Below are positions 1 to 7,271 of a stretch of DNA of 11,212 nt, piece after piece. The notes under the pieces were generated by a model that worked only from the letters and a program-made list of their open reading frames with translations, made no database searches and was not told the origin of the DNA. Source of the DNA: an uncultured Sutterella sp. (lineage in GTDB: Bacteria > Pseudomonadota > Gammaproteobacteria > Burkholderiales > Burkholderiaceae_F); NCBI GenBank assembly GCA_900554675.1, contig USIM01000015.1, positions 1-11,212 of the forward strand, written 5' to 3'. Position 1 is the first letter of the stretch. The number at the start of each line of letters is the position of its first letter. Position numbers and translations under genes: made by a program.

Positions 1-1
1 T

Positions 2-130
2 GGGCGCATGCGACGCGAGCAAAGCGCACAGATGCGCAAACTTGCCGTTGAACCAGCGATGGATCGTACTACTAAAGGCCGTCCCACTAAGCGTGAGGGC
101 AGAGAACTTCGAAAAGTTCGCGGGTACTAA
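2..130 (+). CDS. hslR: C-terminal end of a probable Hsp15/HslR S4-domain RNA-binding protein (partial)
   Basis: The gene enters from the left edge, and only its last 42 codons and a TAA stop are visible. The tail is very basic and carries MRKLAVEP followed by KGRPTKREGRELRK. This resembles the C-terminus of Hsp15 (HslR), where a short helix with an RKL core is followed by an R-P-x-K-x-x-R-R-[DE]-L tail after the S4 RNA-binding domain. Hsp15 is a heat-shock protein that binds free 50S subunits carrying nascent chains and helps recycle stalled ribosomes. The S4 domain lies outside the window, so the call rests on the tail alone. Another basic RNA-binding protein, such as an RsuA/RluB-type pseudouridine synthase, is possible. 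The gene converges on engB across a shared terminator. Confidence 0.55.
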   Translation, partial: GRMRREQSAQMRKLAVEPAMDRTTKGRPTKREGRELRKVRGY

Positions 131-144
131 AAATTTCTTACAAC

Positions 145-177
145 AAAAAAGCACCGAGGTTTTCGATGCTTTTTTTG
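145..177. terminator. Bidirectional intrinsic terminator between hslR and engB
   Basis: The left arm GCACCGA (151-157) pairs with TCGATGC (163-169), with one C/A mismatch and a five-base loop. The stem is flanked by six A residues on the left and a run of T residues on the right. Read in either direction the hairpin ends in a U tract, so it can stop both the plus-strand gene ending at 130 and the minus-strand engB ending at 181. Confidence 0.8.
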
Positions 178-180
178 TCA

Positions 181-822
181 TTACTCCACGTCTAAGATTT
201 CTTCGCGATTAATCCACTTCAAAAGTGTTTCTCGCAATTCATCAACACCTTCACGCTTTAAGCCAGAAAAGAGTTGCACGGTGACGTGCGGGCCCATTTG
301 TTTTGCAACTTCACGAGCTTGACGCAGAGCGTCTTTTTTGCCTTGATTGTTGAGCTGATCGGCCTTATTGAGCAAAAAGTGCAAACGAACGGGGCGGGTG
401 CTTAAAAAGTCAATGACCCATTGGTCGGTCGGCATGAAAGGACGACGGGCATCCATAACAATGACAATGCCAGTGAGGTTGCTGCGGTCAGCCAAATAAC
501 CACCAATGAGTTCAGACCACGTTTTACGTGTTTGCTCAGCCGCTTTAGCAAAGCCATAACCGGGTAAGTCTACGAGGTCAGCCACGTGTGTGCGTCCGCC
601 TTCTTCGTTTTTCTTTGTCAACGAAAAGAAGTTAATGAGTTGCGTGCGCCCCGGCGTTTTGGAAGCAAATGCCAAACGTCCTTGACGAGTTAAAACATTG
701 ATGGTCGTTGATTTACCGGCGTTAGAGCGGCCTGCAAAGGCAATTTCAGGGACTTCCATTGTCGGGAGCCCCGAGATTTGTGAAACCGATAAACGGAAAC
801 GAGCGCTGTCGAATAAACTCAA
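181..822 (-). CDS. engB: EngB (YihA/YsxC) ribosome-biogenesis GTPase
   Basis: This 213-residue protein is a TrmE-Era-EngA-EngB-Septin family GTPase. In well-studied bacteria EngB is essential and acts in late assembly of the large ribosomal subunit. All GTPase motifs are visible: G1 GRSNAGKST (31-39), the G2 region KTPGRTQ (55-61), G3 DLPGYG (85-90), G4 NKAD (152-155) and a G5-like FSGLKREG (186-192). Length and the N-terminal pattern MSLFDSARF match the family. Translation begins at TTG; the choice is supported by an AAGAGG ribosome-binding site eight bases upstream and by family alignment, since the next ATG (codon 22) would remove the conserved N-terminus. The gene stands alone between the yidE terminator upstream and a bidirectional terminator downstream, so it should have its own promoter in 823-894. 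I could not identify that promoter with confidence. Confidence 0.95.
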   Translation of the reverse strand: MSLFDSARFRLSVSQISGLPTMEVPEIAFAGRSNAGKSTTINVLTRQGRLAFASKTPGRTQLINFFSLTKKNEEGGRTHVADLVDLPGYGFAKAAEQTRKTWSELIGGYLADRSNLTGIVIVMDARRPFMPTDQWVIDFLSTRPVRLHFLLNKADQLNNQGKKDALRQAREVAKQMGPHVTVQLFSGLKREGVDELRETLLKWINREEILDVE

Positions 823-894
823 GGCAATTACCTCTTAAAATAATTTAAATCCAATGATCGAACTGCAATCTTACACGCAAGACGGGGTCATGTG

Positions 895-933
895 AAAACC
901 TCCCCATTATTCTGTCGATAGTGGGGAGGTTTT
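895..933 (-). terminator. Intrinsic terminator after yidE
   Basis: AAAACCTCCCCA (895-906) pairs perfectly with TGGGGAGGTTTT (922-933), and the helix extends a few weaker pairs inward. It lies 20 bases past the yidE stop codon on the minus strand. The 3' U tract is short on the minus strand (four U, then C), but the GC-rich stem is strong. It separates yidE from engB. Confidence 0.75.
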
Positions 934-952
934 TCGTGAATTTCCGTGTCCT

Positions 953-2635
953 TTAAATAGAGACGAAATTCCACATGATGAGTAGCACCAACTGACCGGT
1001 CAAAATGCGCAAGAACATGGCAAGCGGATAAACCGTTGAGTAAGCCACGGCCGAGCTATTTTTCTCAGACAATGTAGCCGCGTAGGCCAAAGTGGGAGGA
1101 TCCGTTGTGGCTCCGGCTAAAAGACCTACGATGCTATGGTAGTTGATCTTAAAGTAGTGACGAGCAATGCAACCCACAATAATCAACGGAATAATGGTCA
1201 CAAAGAGACCCAAAACAACGTATAAAGGACCGTTACCAACCACCAAAGCATCAACGAACTTCGTCCCGGCAGATAAACCGACACTGGCGAGGAAGAGTGC
1301 AATACCGAGTTCTCGAACCATGAGATTGGCAGAAGACGTGGTGTAAGTGACCAACTTAAAGGTTGGACCATAACGACCCAGCAAAATAGCGATGATCAAG
1401 GGGCCACCCGCTAAGCCGAGCTTTAATGGTACCGGCATACCAGGGATGACGATCGGTAAAGAGCCAAACAAAATACCAATCGTGATACCGATGAAAATAG
1501 CAATAAGGTTGGGGTGTTCCAAGTGCTTAATCTTGTTACCCAAGCGAGCTTCTAAGCGAGCCAAGGAGTTTTCAGGACCCACACAGTAAAGTTGGTCGCC
1601 CATTTGGATATGCAGGCTTTGATAGGGGAAAAGCTGCATACCGGCACGGTAAATACGCGTAATGTTGATACCGTCGTAGTGACTGAGGTGTAAATCCGCA
1701 ATGGAGATACCGTTAACATCAGGACGCGTTACCACAATACGGCGAGACGTAATGGGGCTATGTTCCGTTGCTAAATCGATTTCGGTATCTTCTTCACCAA
1801 AAAAGGCAACGATGGCGCTCTTATTTTCTTCAGCAGAAACGATACGAACTTTATCGCCGACGTGAACAACAGCGGTTGCCGTTGGGCTAGAGATCTCACC
1901 CTCGTGCATGATGCGAGAGCAGATGAAGGGACGTCCGATAAATTGACGAATATCTCGAATGCTGCGATTTTCCAATGCATGATTGGCGACCGTTACATGG
2001 AAGTAAATCGGAGCAGCGTTACTGGCCTGTTCTTCTTCTTCCCAGTGACGGTCTTCTTCCTTCATATCAATGCGGAAAATCAGACGTAAAACGATAGCAG
2101 TACCGATAATGCCTACAACGCCTAAAGGATAGGAACAGGCGTAGGCAATAGCGATATCTTCACCTTGATAGCCCATGTGGGTAAGGGCCTCTTGTGTTGC
2201 ACCTAAGCCCGGCGTATTGGTCACAGCACCGTAGTGAACACCGAGCATTTGAGCCAAGCTCAACGTGTCGGCAAACATGAAGTAAAGAACAATCGTGACC
2301 ACTAAGCTCAAGAATACGGCCAAAATCATCAAACCGTTGAGGATAATCCCACCCGATTTGAAAGAGGAGAAAAAGGAGGGGCCCACTTGTAAGCCAATAA
2401 AAAAGACAAACAAGATAAGACCAAAGTCACGAATGAACGATAAAACTTGCCCGTTGACTTGGAAGCCAAAATAGTTAAGTGCAAGCCCGGCAAATAACAC
2501 AAACGTGACACCGAGCGAGACACCGAAAACTTTAATTCTTCCCAAACCCATACCGAGAGCAATCACAATGGAATAAACCAAAAGGATGTGTGCAATGGAA
2601 TCAGGGTTGGTTAGTAAGGAACTCAGCCAATCCAT
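953..2635 (-). CDS. yidE: YidE-like putative transporter of the AspT/YbjL family
   Basis: This 560-residue inner-membrane protein has the family architecture. An N-terminal membrane domain (about 15-190) is followed by two cytoplasmic TrkA-C/RCK-C domains (about 210-278 and 295-370) and a second membrane domain (about 375-558). The two membrane halves carry related signature loops, GAVTNTPGLGA (136-146) and GATTDPPTLA (508-517). Other family landmarks are GLILFVFFIGLQVGP (72-86), KLGLAGGPL (405-413) and RELGIALFL (441-449). An acidic linker rich in E and D (191-203) precedes the first RCK-C domain. The pattern is close to E. coli YidE (553 residues). AspT itself exchanges aspartate for alanine, but the substrate of YidE-type members is not established and the sequence does not reveal it. 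The ATG has an AGGA site 13 bases upstream, rather far. The gene lies 112 bases downstream of lysA and appears to have its own promoter. Confidence 0.88.
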   Translation of the reverse strand: MDWLSSLLTNPDSIAHILLVYSIVIALGMGLGRIKVFGVSLGVTFVLFAGLALNYFGFQVNGQVLSFIRDFGLILFVFFIGLQVGPSFFSSFKSGGIILNGLMILAVFLSLVVTIVLYFMFADTLSLAQMLGVHYGAVTNTPGLGATQEALTHMGYQGEDIAIAYACSYPLGVVGIIGTAIVLRLIFRIDMKEEDRHWEEEEQASNAAPIYFHVTVANHALENRSIRDIRQFIGRPFICSRIMHEGEISSPTATAVVHVGDKVRIVSAEENKSAIVAFFGEEDTEIDLATEHSPITSRRIVVTRPDVNGISIADLHLSHYDGINITRIYRAGMQLFPYQSLHIQMGDQLYCVGPENSLARLEARLGNKIKHLEHPNLIAIFIGITIGILFGSLPIVIPGMPVPLKLGLAGGPLIIAILLGRYGPTFKLVTYTTSSANLMVRELGIALFLASVGLSAGTKFVDALVVGNGPLYVVLGLFVTIIPLIIVGCIARHYFKINYHSIVGLLAGATTDPPTLAYAATLSEKNSSAVAYSTVYPLAMFLRILTGQLVLLIMWNFVSI

Positions 2636-2661
2636 GGTGATAAAGATTTCCTAAAACAATA

Positions 2662-2690
2662 ATTATTGAATGAGGCAACTCTATCACCAA
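2662..2690 (-). promoter_or_regulatory. Candidate sigma-70 promoter for yidE
   Basis: Reading the minus strand, a -35-like TTGGTG (2690-2685) is followed after exactly 17 bases by a -10-like AATAAT (2667-2662, five of six consensus bases). The predicted start near 2655 would give a leader of about 20 bases containing the AGGA site. The -35 matches only three of six bases, so this is a plausible but unproven promoter. Confidence 0.4.
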
Positions 2691-2698
2691 GATTTGCG

Positions 2699-2728
2699 CT
2701 CGGCACTAGTGAAAACACTATCACCGAG
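2699..2728 (-). terminator. Hairpin between lysA and yidE, possibly a weak or degraded terminator
   Basis: A 13-pair stem-loop with two wobbles, one mismatch and a TTTT loop (minus strand) begins 20 bases past the lysA stop. On the minus strand it is preceded by AAAAAGCCCC but followed by CGCAAATC instead of a GGGGCTTTTT-type arm. It therefore lacks the U tract of a normal terminator. It could be a decayed terminator allowing readthrough into yidE, an mRNA-stabilising hairpin, or an operator. Confidence 0.4.
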
Positions 2729-2747
2729 GGGCTTTTTGTGTAAAGAC

Positions 2748-4022
2748 TTAGATAAGACGCTCTAATTGCCAAGTGTCTTCAATATTTTGACGATGACGAA
2801 TCAGGAAGCTTCGGTCCTTATCAATCAAAATTTCGGCCACCAGTGGGCGGGAGTTGTAGTTACTGGCCATGCTCATGCCATAAGCGCCCGCAACAGTCAT
2901 CGCAAGGCATTGTCCTGCCTCTGTCTTAAGAACACGCTTTCTACCCAACCAGTCGCTGGATTCGCACACGGGGCCCACGATATCGTAAGTTTGGGCCGTC
3001 AAGTGTTCTTGGATTTGAATCGGAAGGATGGGCATCCAAGCTTCGTAAAGGGCAGGGCGCATCATCTCTGTCATACCGGCATCAACCACTAAAAAGTTTT
3101 TAACCGGTGTTTTCTTGATGTATTGCACCGTTGTGAGCAAGGCACCGGCATTGGCAACCATGGAACGACCGGGTTCAAAAATCATGGATAAATGACCCAA
3201 GCCACGATCCATCATCTTTTGGTGCAATTGACGCGTCAACTCGGTAATGTCCAAGGGCGTTTCGTCTTGGTATCGGACGCCGACGCCACCTCCGAAGTCA
3301 ACGTGCTCGAGCGTGATGCCTTCGTCTTGAAGGTGGATAACTAAGTCGAGGATTTTGTCACAAGCATCAAGGTACGGAGACATATCAGTGAGTTGAGACC
3401 CAATGTGACTGTCAATTCCTACAACTCTAAGCCAACGACTTTGATGTGCATGGCGATAAAGCGCAAGGCACTCATCGTAATCAACACCGAATTTGTTGTT
3501 TTTTAGACCCGTTGAAATGTAGGGATGAGTGTGGGCGTCGACGTCAGGATTTACGCGAACAGAAATCGGTGCAATGCAATTGGTACGTGCGGCAACCGTT
3601 TCAATACGAGAGAGCTCGGGAATGCTTTCAACGTTAAAGCACTTGATGCCGACTTTGAGCGCAAATTCAATTTCGGCTTCTGTTTTAGCAACGCCGGAAA
3701 ACGTTACATTTTGAGGGTTACCGCCCGCATGCAACACGCGCGTGAGTTCCCCCGCGGAGACAATGTCAAAGCCACTTCCTAATTGGGCGAGCAGTTGCAA
3801 AATTGCAATGTTGGCATTGGCCTTGGCGGCGTAGCAGATGAGGTGAGGGAAGCCTTTAAGGGCTTGAGTGTAGGCCTCATAAGCCTTAACAATTGCGTCT
3901 TTCGAATAGACGTAAAGAGGGGTGCCGTAATCTCGAGCGAGATCGGCCAACTTTACGTTTTCACAATACAGGTCATTGCCACAATAGTGCCATTGCGGCC
4001 CCGGCAAAAAGGTATCAGCCAT
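2748..4022 (-). CDS. lysA: Diaminopimelate decarboxylase
   Basis: LysA removes CO2 from meso-2,6-diaminopimelate to give L-lysine, the last step of the DAP pathway, in the cytoplasm with pyridoxal phosphate. Numbering from the chosen ATG (424 residues), the fold-type III alanine-racemase-like barrel carries the PLP lysine in YAAKANAN (Lys67). It also has HIGSQ (206-210), the phosphate-binding GGGVG (244-248) and EPGR (283-286). The C-terminal beta domain has the catalytic Cys in PVCESSD (Cys353) and the substrate-contacting Tyr in SNYNSRP (Tyr389). The frame stays open six codons further to a TTG at 4040. The ATG at 4022 is preferred because GGAG lies six bases before it and the protein then starts like other LysA proteins. 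It lies 27 bases downstream of lptM and is probably cotranscribed with it. Confidence 0.96.
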   Translation of the reverse strand: MADTFLPGPQWHYCGNDLYCENVKLADLARDYGTPLYVYSKDAIVKAYEAYTQALKGFPHLICYAAKANANIAILQLLAQLGSGFDIVSAGELTRVLHAGGNPQNVTFSGVAKTEAEIEFALKVGIKCFNVESIPELSRIETVAARTNCIAPISVRVNPDVDAHTHPYISTGLKNNKFGVDYDECLALYRHAHQSRWLRVVGIDSHIGSQLTDMSPYLDACDKILDLVIHLQDEGITLEHVDFGGGVGVRYQDETPLDITELTRQLHQKMMDRGLGHLSMIFEPGRSMVANAGALLTTVQYIKKTPVKNFLVVDAGMTEMMRPALYEAWMPILPIQIQEHLTAQTYDIVGPVCESSDWLGRKRVLKTEAGQCLAMTVAGAYGMSMASNYNSRPLVAEILIDKDRSFLIRHRQNIEDTWQLERLI

Positions 4023-4049
4023 AAAAGTCTCCGTAGGCAATGGCCAATG

Positions 4050-4214
4050 TTACGGTTGGGTGACTTGTTGAGTGTCAACCGTCGTGTTTTCGACGCTTTC
4101 GATGGATTCGGTCGGCATCGGTGCCTTTTGTGGCATATAAAGACCACTCTTGAGGCCACACGCAGTCAGTAAAATGGAGCTGAAAAGAATCGCTAAAATT
4201 TTAAAACGGTTCAT
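4050..4214 (-). CDS. lptM: LptM (YifL)-type small outer-membrane lipoprotein
   Basis: This 54-residue ORF starts at ATG and ends at TAA. It encodes a basic N-terminus (MNRFK), a hydrophobic stretch of about 12 residues and a lipobox LTAC, giving lipidated Cys19 after signal peptidase II. The mature start CGLKSGLYMP closely follows the YifL/LptM pattern CGLKGPLYFP. The rest is a short, polar, low-complexity tail. In E. coli LptM associates with the LPS translocon LptDE at the outer membrane and promotes correct disulfide maturation of LptD. Its place directly upstream of lysA and divergent from cyaY is the arrangement seen in many proteobacteria and supports the identification. No strong ribosome-binding site is visible. 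The Ser-Gly in place of the usual Gly-Pro is a small variation. Confidence 0.85.
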   Translation of the reverse strand: MNRFKILAILFSSILLTACGLKSGLYMPQKAPMPTESIESVENTTVDTQQVTQP

Positions 4215-4241
4215 AAGAGTAACTTTCAATTTGAATTAACT

Positions 4242-4556
4242 ATGACAGAAACAGAGTTTATCGCACTTGCACAAAAAACTTTTGATGATCTTGAAGCTTG
4301 TATCGAAGCTCTAGGTGAAGATCTGGATATTGAGCGTCAGGGAAATGTTCTAACCATTGAAACCGATGATGGTTTTCAAATCGTCATTAATCAGCAAACG
4401 CCCATGAAACAGATTTGGTTGGCAAGTCTTAAAGGGGGGTATCGCTTTGACTGGATTGACTCTCATTGGGTTGAATCCGCCAAATCTCAGACCATCGAAG
4501 CGGTGCTTTCAGCTCTTTTAACACAAAAGCTCGGCCATAAGGTCGAGCTTTCGTAG
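4242..4556 (+). CDS. cyaY: CyaY, bacterial frataxin
   Basis: This 104-residue protein is the bacterial frataxin homologue, usually about 106 residues. It binds iron and modulates the cysteine desulfurase IscS during Fe-S cluster assembly in the cytoplasm. The N-terminal helix and first strand carry an acidic ridge (Glu3, Glu5, Asp15, Asp16, Glu18, Glu22, Glu26, Asp27, Asp29, Glu31). The sheet contains the family core INQQTPMKQIWLAS (49-62) and GGYRFDW (65-71). Only 27 bases separate its ATG from the divergent lptM start, and there is no clear Shine-Dalgarno sequence or obvious promoter there. Promoter elements for both genes may lie inside the neighbouring coding regions. The last codons (KLGHKVELS) overlap a terminator hairpin. 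Confidence 0.93.
   Translation: MTETEFIALAQKTFDDLEACIEALGEDLDIERQGNVLTIETDDGFQIVINQQTPMKQIWLASLKGGYRFDWIDSHWVESAKSQTIEAVLSALLTQKLGHKVELS
4526..4551. terminator. Hairpin terminator shared by cyaY and mrcA, embedded in cyaY
   Basis: AAAGCTCGGCC (4526-4536) pairs with GGTCGAGCTTT (4541-4551) in an 11-pair stem (one G-T wobble) with loop ATAA. Read on the minus strand it starts 22 bases past the mrcA stop and is followed by a U-rich stretch beginning TTTTG, so it fits an mrcA terminator. On the plus strand it has only a weak T tract, before the cyaY stop. Confidence 0.65.
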
Positions 4557-4573
4557 AGCAAGTTATCAACGCA

Positions 4574-6940
4574 TTAGAAGATTTGATCTCGAATCGTTCC
4601 GCTGATCGGATCTACCTCTTCCGGCGTGGTGGATTCGCCAAGACCTAGCGTTTGCACCGAGTTGTGGGCTTGGTCAGCATAGTAAAGGTCTCCGTCAATA
4701 TTGATGACGTCAGAAGGTTGTGGACGATAGTACTCCGGCACGCCCTTTAGGGCCGTTTGCATGTACTCAACCCAAATCGGTAAGACCAAACCACCACCGG
4801 TTTCCGTTGCACCCAAGGGTTTGGGTTTGTCGTAACCGACCCAACCAACAGCGGCGATGTTACCGGCATAACCCGCAAACCAAGCGTCCACAGAGTCGTT
4901 TGTTGTACCGGTCTTGGCACCGATGTCATTACGCTTGAGGGCATTGCCTGCTCGACGGCCCGTACCATCAGTGGCCACACCGTGCAATAACGAATTCATA
5001 ATGAACGCATTACGAGCATCAAGAGTACGCGGTGCGTCTTGTCCCGCGACACGCGGATGCGCTTGCATCAACACGTTGCCCTCACTATCGGTGACCTTCT
5101 CAATGAGGTAAGGTTGAACCAAGAAGCCGCCATTGGCAAAGACTGAGTAACCGGTGAGCATTTCCCATGGGGTGACGGAACCGGCGCCAAGAGCCGTTGT
5201 TAAAAGCGGAGGATGGTCCTTGGCATCAAAACCGAATTTCGTCAGATATTGTTGCGCATAATAGGGGTCAATGGCCTGCATGATGCGAACAGAAACTAAG
5301 TTCTTTGATTTTTTCAATGCCGTGGCAAGCGTCATCGGGCCGTCAAAACGACGATCATAGTTACGCGGTTCCCAAAGTTTACCGCCCGTTAAACGCGGAT
5401 CAATGGAAATCGGTGCATCATTGATCACCGTTGTCGGCGTAAAGCCCTTATCAAGCGCAGCCGAATAAATAAAGGGTTTAAAGCTTGAACCCGGTTGACG
5501 GGAGGCTTGTGTGACGTGATTGAACTGATTGAGTTTGAAGTCAAAGCCACCCACGAGCGAGTAAATGGCTCCCGTTTCAAAATTGCCGGAAATAAAGGCA
5601 CTTTCAACAACAGGAATTTGCCCTAAAGACCAACGTCCCTTTTTATCTTGTGTGATACGGACAATGGCTCCGACTCGCAATTCGCCGTCTTTGTAACGAC
5701 CGTTGAGTGTTTGCCCCTTTTGCGCAATAAAGCGCTTAGCAAACTCAAAGCCCTGGGCATCGAGCGTGATCACATCGTTGTTAGCAATTTGCACCTTCAT
5801 GCTTTTAGGGGTCAATTCCGTGACGACACCGGGCAAAAGGTTCGTGCTGGAGACAACTTGAGAGAGGCCATGACGGATGTTGGCATCGCGAGTTTGGGGA
5901 TCAGACAGATCCACATAGCGCTCAACACCGCGATAGCCATAGCGACGGTCGTATTCGACGAGATTTTTTCGAACGGCAGAGCTCGCCACGCGTTGATCTT
6001 TGCTACGAATTGTTGTGTAGACATTAAGGCCTTGGTTGTAGATGACATCGCCAAAGTAAGGCACCAAGAGCATGCGGGCTAATTCGGCAGCATAACCTGC
6101 GTGCAAATCTTGAGTAAGCAACGTGGTCTTTTTCAATTGGGCTGAAGCAGCTTGAACTTCAATGGGTTGAGCTAAGGCGCTTTCGTACGTGATGTCATCG
6201 ATATAGCCCAATTGCAACATACGGCCCAACACGTAATTGCGACGCATGGTGGCTCGTTTCATGTTAACGAGGGGGTTATAGGCACTGGGCGCCACAGGAA
6301 GGCCTGCTAACACAGCGGCTTCAGAAATGGAGACGTTTCTTAAGTCTTTACCAAAATAAGTTTTGGCAGCACTGCCGAAGCCGTAAGCATGGTTACCCAA
6401 GAAAATTTGGTTGGCATAGACTTCAAAAATCTTATCTTTGCTTAAATTTTGTTCAATCTTAAGAGATAAGGCGACTTCGTAAAGCTTACGAGTGTAGCTT
6501 CGCTCTGAACTCAAGAAGAAGTTTCGGGCCACTTGCATCGTGATGGTACTGCCACCTTGACCCTTGCGACCGGTCAAGATATTAGCTAAGGCAGCACGCA
6601 CAAACCCCATGAATTCAATACCGGAGTGTTCGTAAAAACCGTTGTCTTCGGCCGCCAAAATCGCTAAACGCATGTGGCGTGGCATTTCTTCAATGGGCAC
6701 AAAGTCGCGTCGTTCTTCGCCAAATTCGCCAATGAGGTCACCGTCAGCGGTGTAAATGCGGAGCGGCACTTTGGGGCGGTATTCCGTTAAGGCTTCGATG
6801 GAAGGCAAACGATAGTAGACAACAGAAAAGGCCACAAGACCAACGGAAACACCAATGACACCAACAGCGGCGCCAGCCAGGCAAGTCCACTTTAATAATT
6901 TTTTAAACCCGAAAGATTGGGAAGACGTTTTCTTTTTCAT
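4574..6940 (-). CDS. mrcA: Penicillin-binding protein 1A (bifunctional class A PBP)
   Basis: PBP1A polymerises lipid II into glycan strands and cross-links the stem peptides in the periplasm while anchored in the inner membrane. Counting from the ATG at 6940 (788 residues), a basic N-terminus precedes one membrane anchor (about 17-42). The GT51 transglycosylase domain has the catalytic Glu98 in AAEDNGFYEHSG, QGGSTITMQVARN (128-140) and the region around Glu173. An OB-like domain follows (about 320-440). The transpeptidase domain has SSFK (Ser485, Lys488), SKN (545-547) and KTGT (676-679). All catalytic motifs are intact. The frame opens 11 codons earlier at a TTG (6973), but ATG followed by MKKK and the anchor is the more natural start. 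Neither start has a clear Shine-Dalgarno sequence, so the start is somewhat uncertain. The gene is divergent from the mla operon, whereas many relatives have mrcA divergent from the pil genes. Confidence 0.95.
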   Translation of the reverse strand: MKKKTSSQSFGFKKLLKWTCLAGAAVGVIGVSVGLVAFSVVYYRLPSIEALTEYRPKVPLRIYTADGDLIGEFGEERRDFVPIEEMPRHMRLAILAAEDNGFYEHSGIEFMGFVRAALANILTGRKGQGGSTITMQVARNFFLSSERSYTRKLYEVALSLKIEQNLSKDKIFEVYANQIFLGNHAYGFGSAAKTYFGKDLRNVSISEAAVLAGLPVAPSAYNPLVNMKRATMRRNYVLGRMLQLGYIDDITYESALAQPIEVQAASAQLKKTTLLTQDLHAGYAAELARMLLVPYFGDVIYNQGLNVYTTIRSKDQRVASSAVRKNLVEYDRRYGYRGVERYVDLSDPQTRDANIRHGLSQVVSSTNLLPGVVTELTPKSMKVQIANNDVITLDAQGFEFAKRFIAQKGQTLNGRYKDGELRVGAIVRITQDKKGRWSLGQIPVVESAFISGNFETGAIYSLVGGFDFKLNQFNHVTQASRQPGSSFKPFIYSAALDKGFTPTTVINDAPISIDPRLTGGKLWEPRNYDRRFDGPMTLATALKKSKNLVSVRIMQAIDPYYAQQYLTKFGFDAKDHPPLLTTALGAGSVTPWEMLTGYSVFANGGFLVQPYLIEKVTDSEGNVLMQAHPRVAGQDAPRTLDARNAFIMNSLLHGVATDGTGRRAGNALKRNDIGAKTGTTNDSVDAWFAGYAGNIAAVGWVGYDKPKPLGATETGGGLVLPIWVEYMQTALKGVPEYYRPQPSDVINIDGDLYYADQAHNSVQTLGLGESTTPEEVDPISGTIRDQIF

Positions 6941-7081
6941 TGCAACGAGTACGAATATTGCGCCAAGGCTCAAAAGAGAGTTGAACCAATCCAGACTAAT
7001 GGTACTGAAGCGCGTGCACTTTGGAAATATTTGTTGGCAACGAGCTGTAACAAGTCTGAAGGATTTCTATTAAAGCTCGTT

Positions 7082-7110
7082 ATTTTATCGAATTCTGTTG
7101 CGTTTTTAAA
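7082..7110 (-). promoter_or_regulatory. Candidate sigma-70 promoter for mrcA
   Basis: On the minus strand, TTTAAA (7110-7105, four of six -35 bases) is followed after 17 bases by TAAAAT (7087-7082, five of six -10 bases). This would give an mrcA leader of roughly 135 bases. A short dyad abuts the -35. It is a pattern match only; this AT-rich region could produce such matches by chance. Confidence 0.35.
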
Positions 7111-7122
7111 CACTTAGAGTGT
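7110..7122. promoter_or_regulatory. Short dyad beside the mrcA promoter candidate
   Basis: ACACT (7110-7114) and AGTGT (7118-7122) form a perfect inverted repeat around a three-base centre. It touches the -35 of the candidate mrcA promoter, a position suitable for a repressor or activator. At five bases per arm it may be chance. The rest of the 382-base gap between the mrcA and mlaF starts holds the two promoter candidates and the leader hairpin listed here. I see no gene or structured RNA in it. Confidence 0.25.
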
Positions 7123-7271
7123 GATTAGAAAAGTTTTTATGGGCAAAAAAATTGCAGTTCAGATATGCTGTATTTGTTAAGTTTCAGAAGAGGGGGATTG
7201 GCCGTTCTGATAAGGGGTTTGAACTTACAAATCAGTTGTTTTTAATCACCCCGAAGATGAGGATAGGTCGA

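Noticed and set aside
5648..6082. 144-residue plus-strand ORF inside mrcA
   Set aside because: It is antisense to the OB-like region of PBP1A, with no recognisable domain or ribosome-binding site.
7139..7180. Thirteen-codon ATG ORF in the mrcA-mlaF gap
   Set aside because: It has no ribosome-binding site, no regulatory hairpin after it and a composition expected of AT-rich non-coding DNA.
7219..7247. TTGAAC or GAACTT motif as a sigma-70 or sigma-E promoter for mlaF
   Set aside because: No acceptable -10 lies at the right spacing for either sigma factor, so the match is probably chance.
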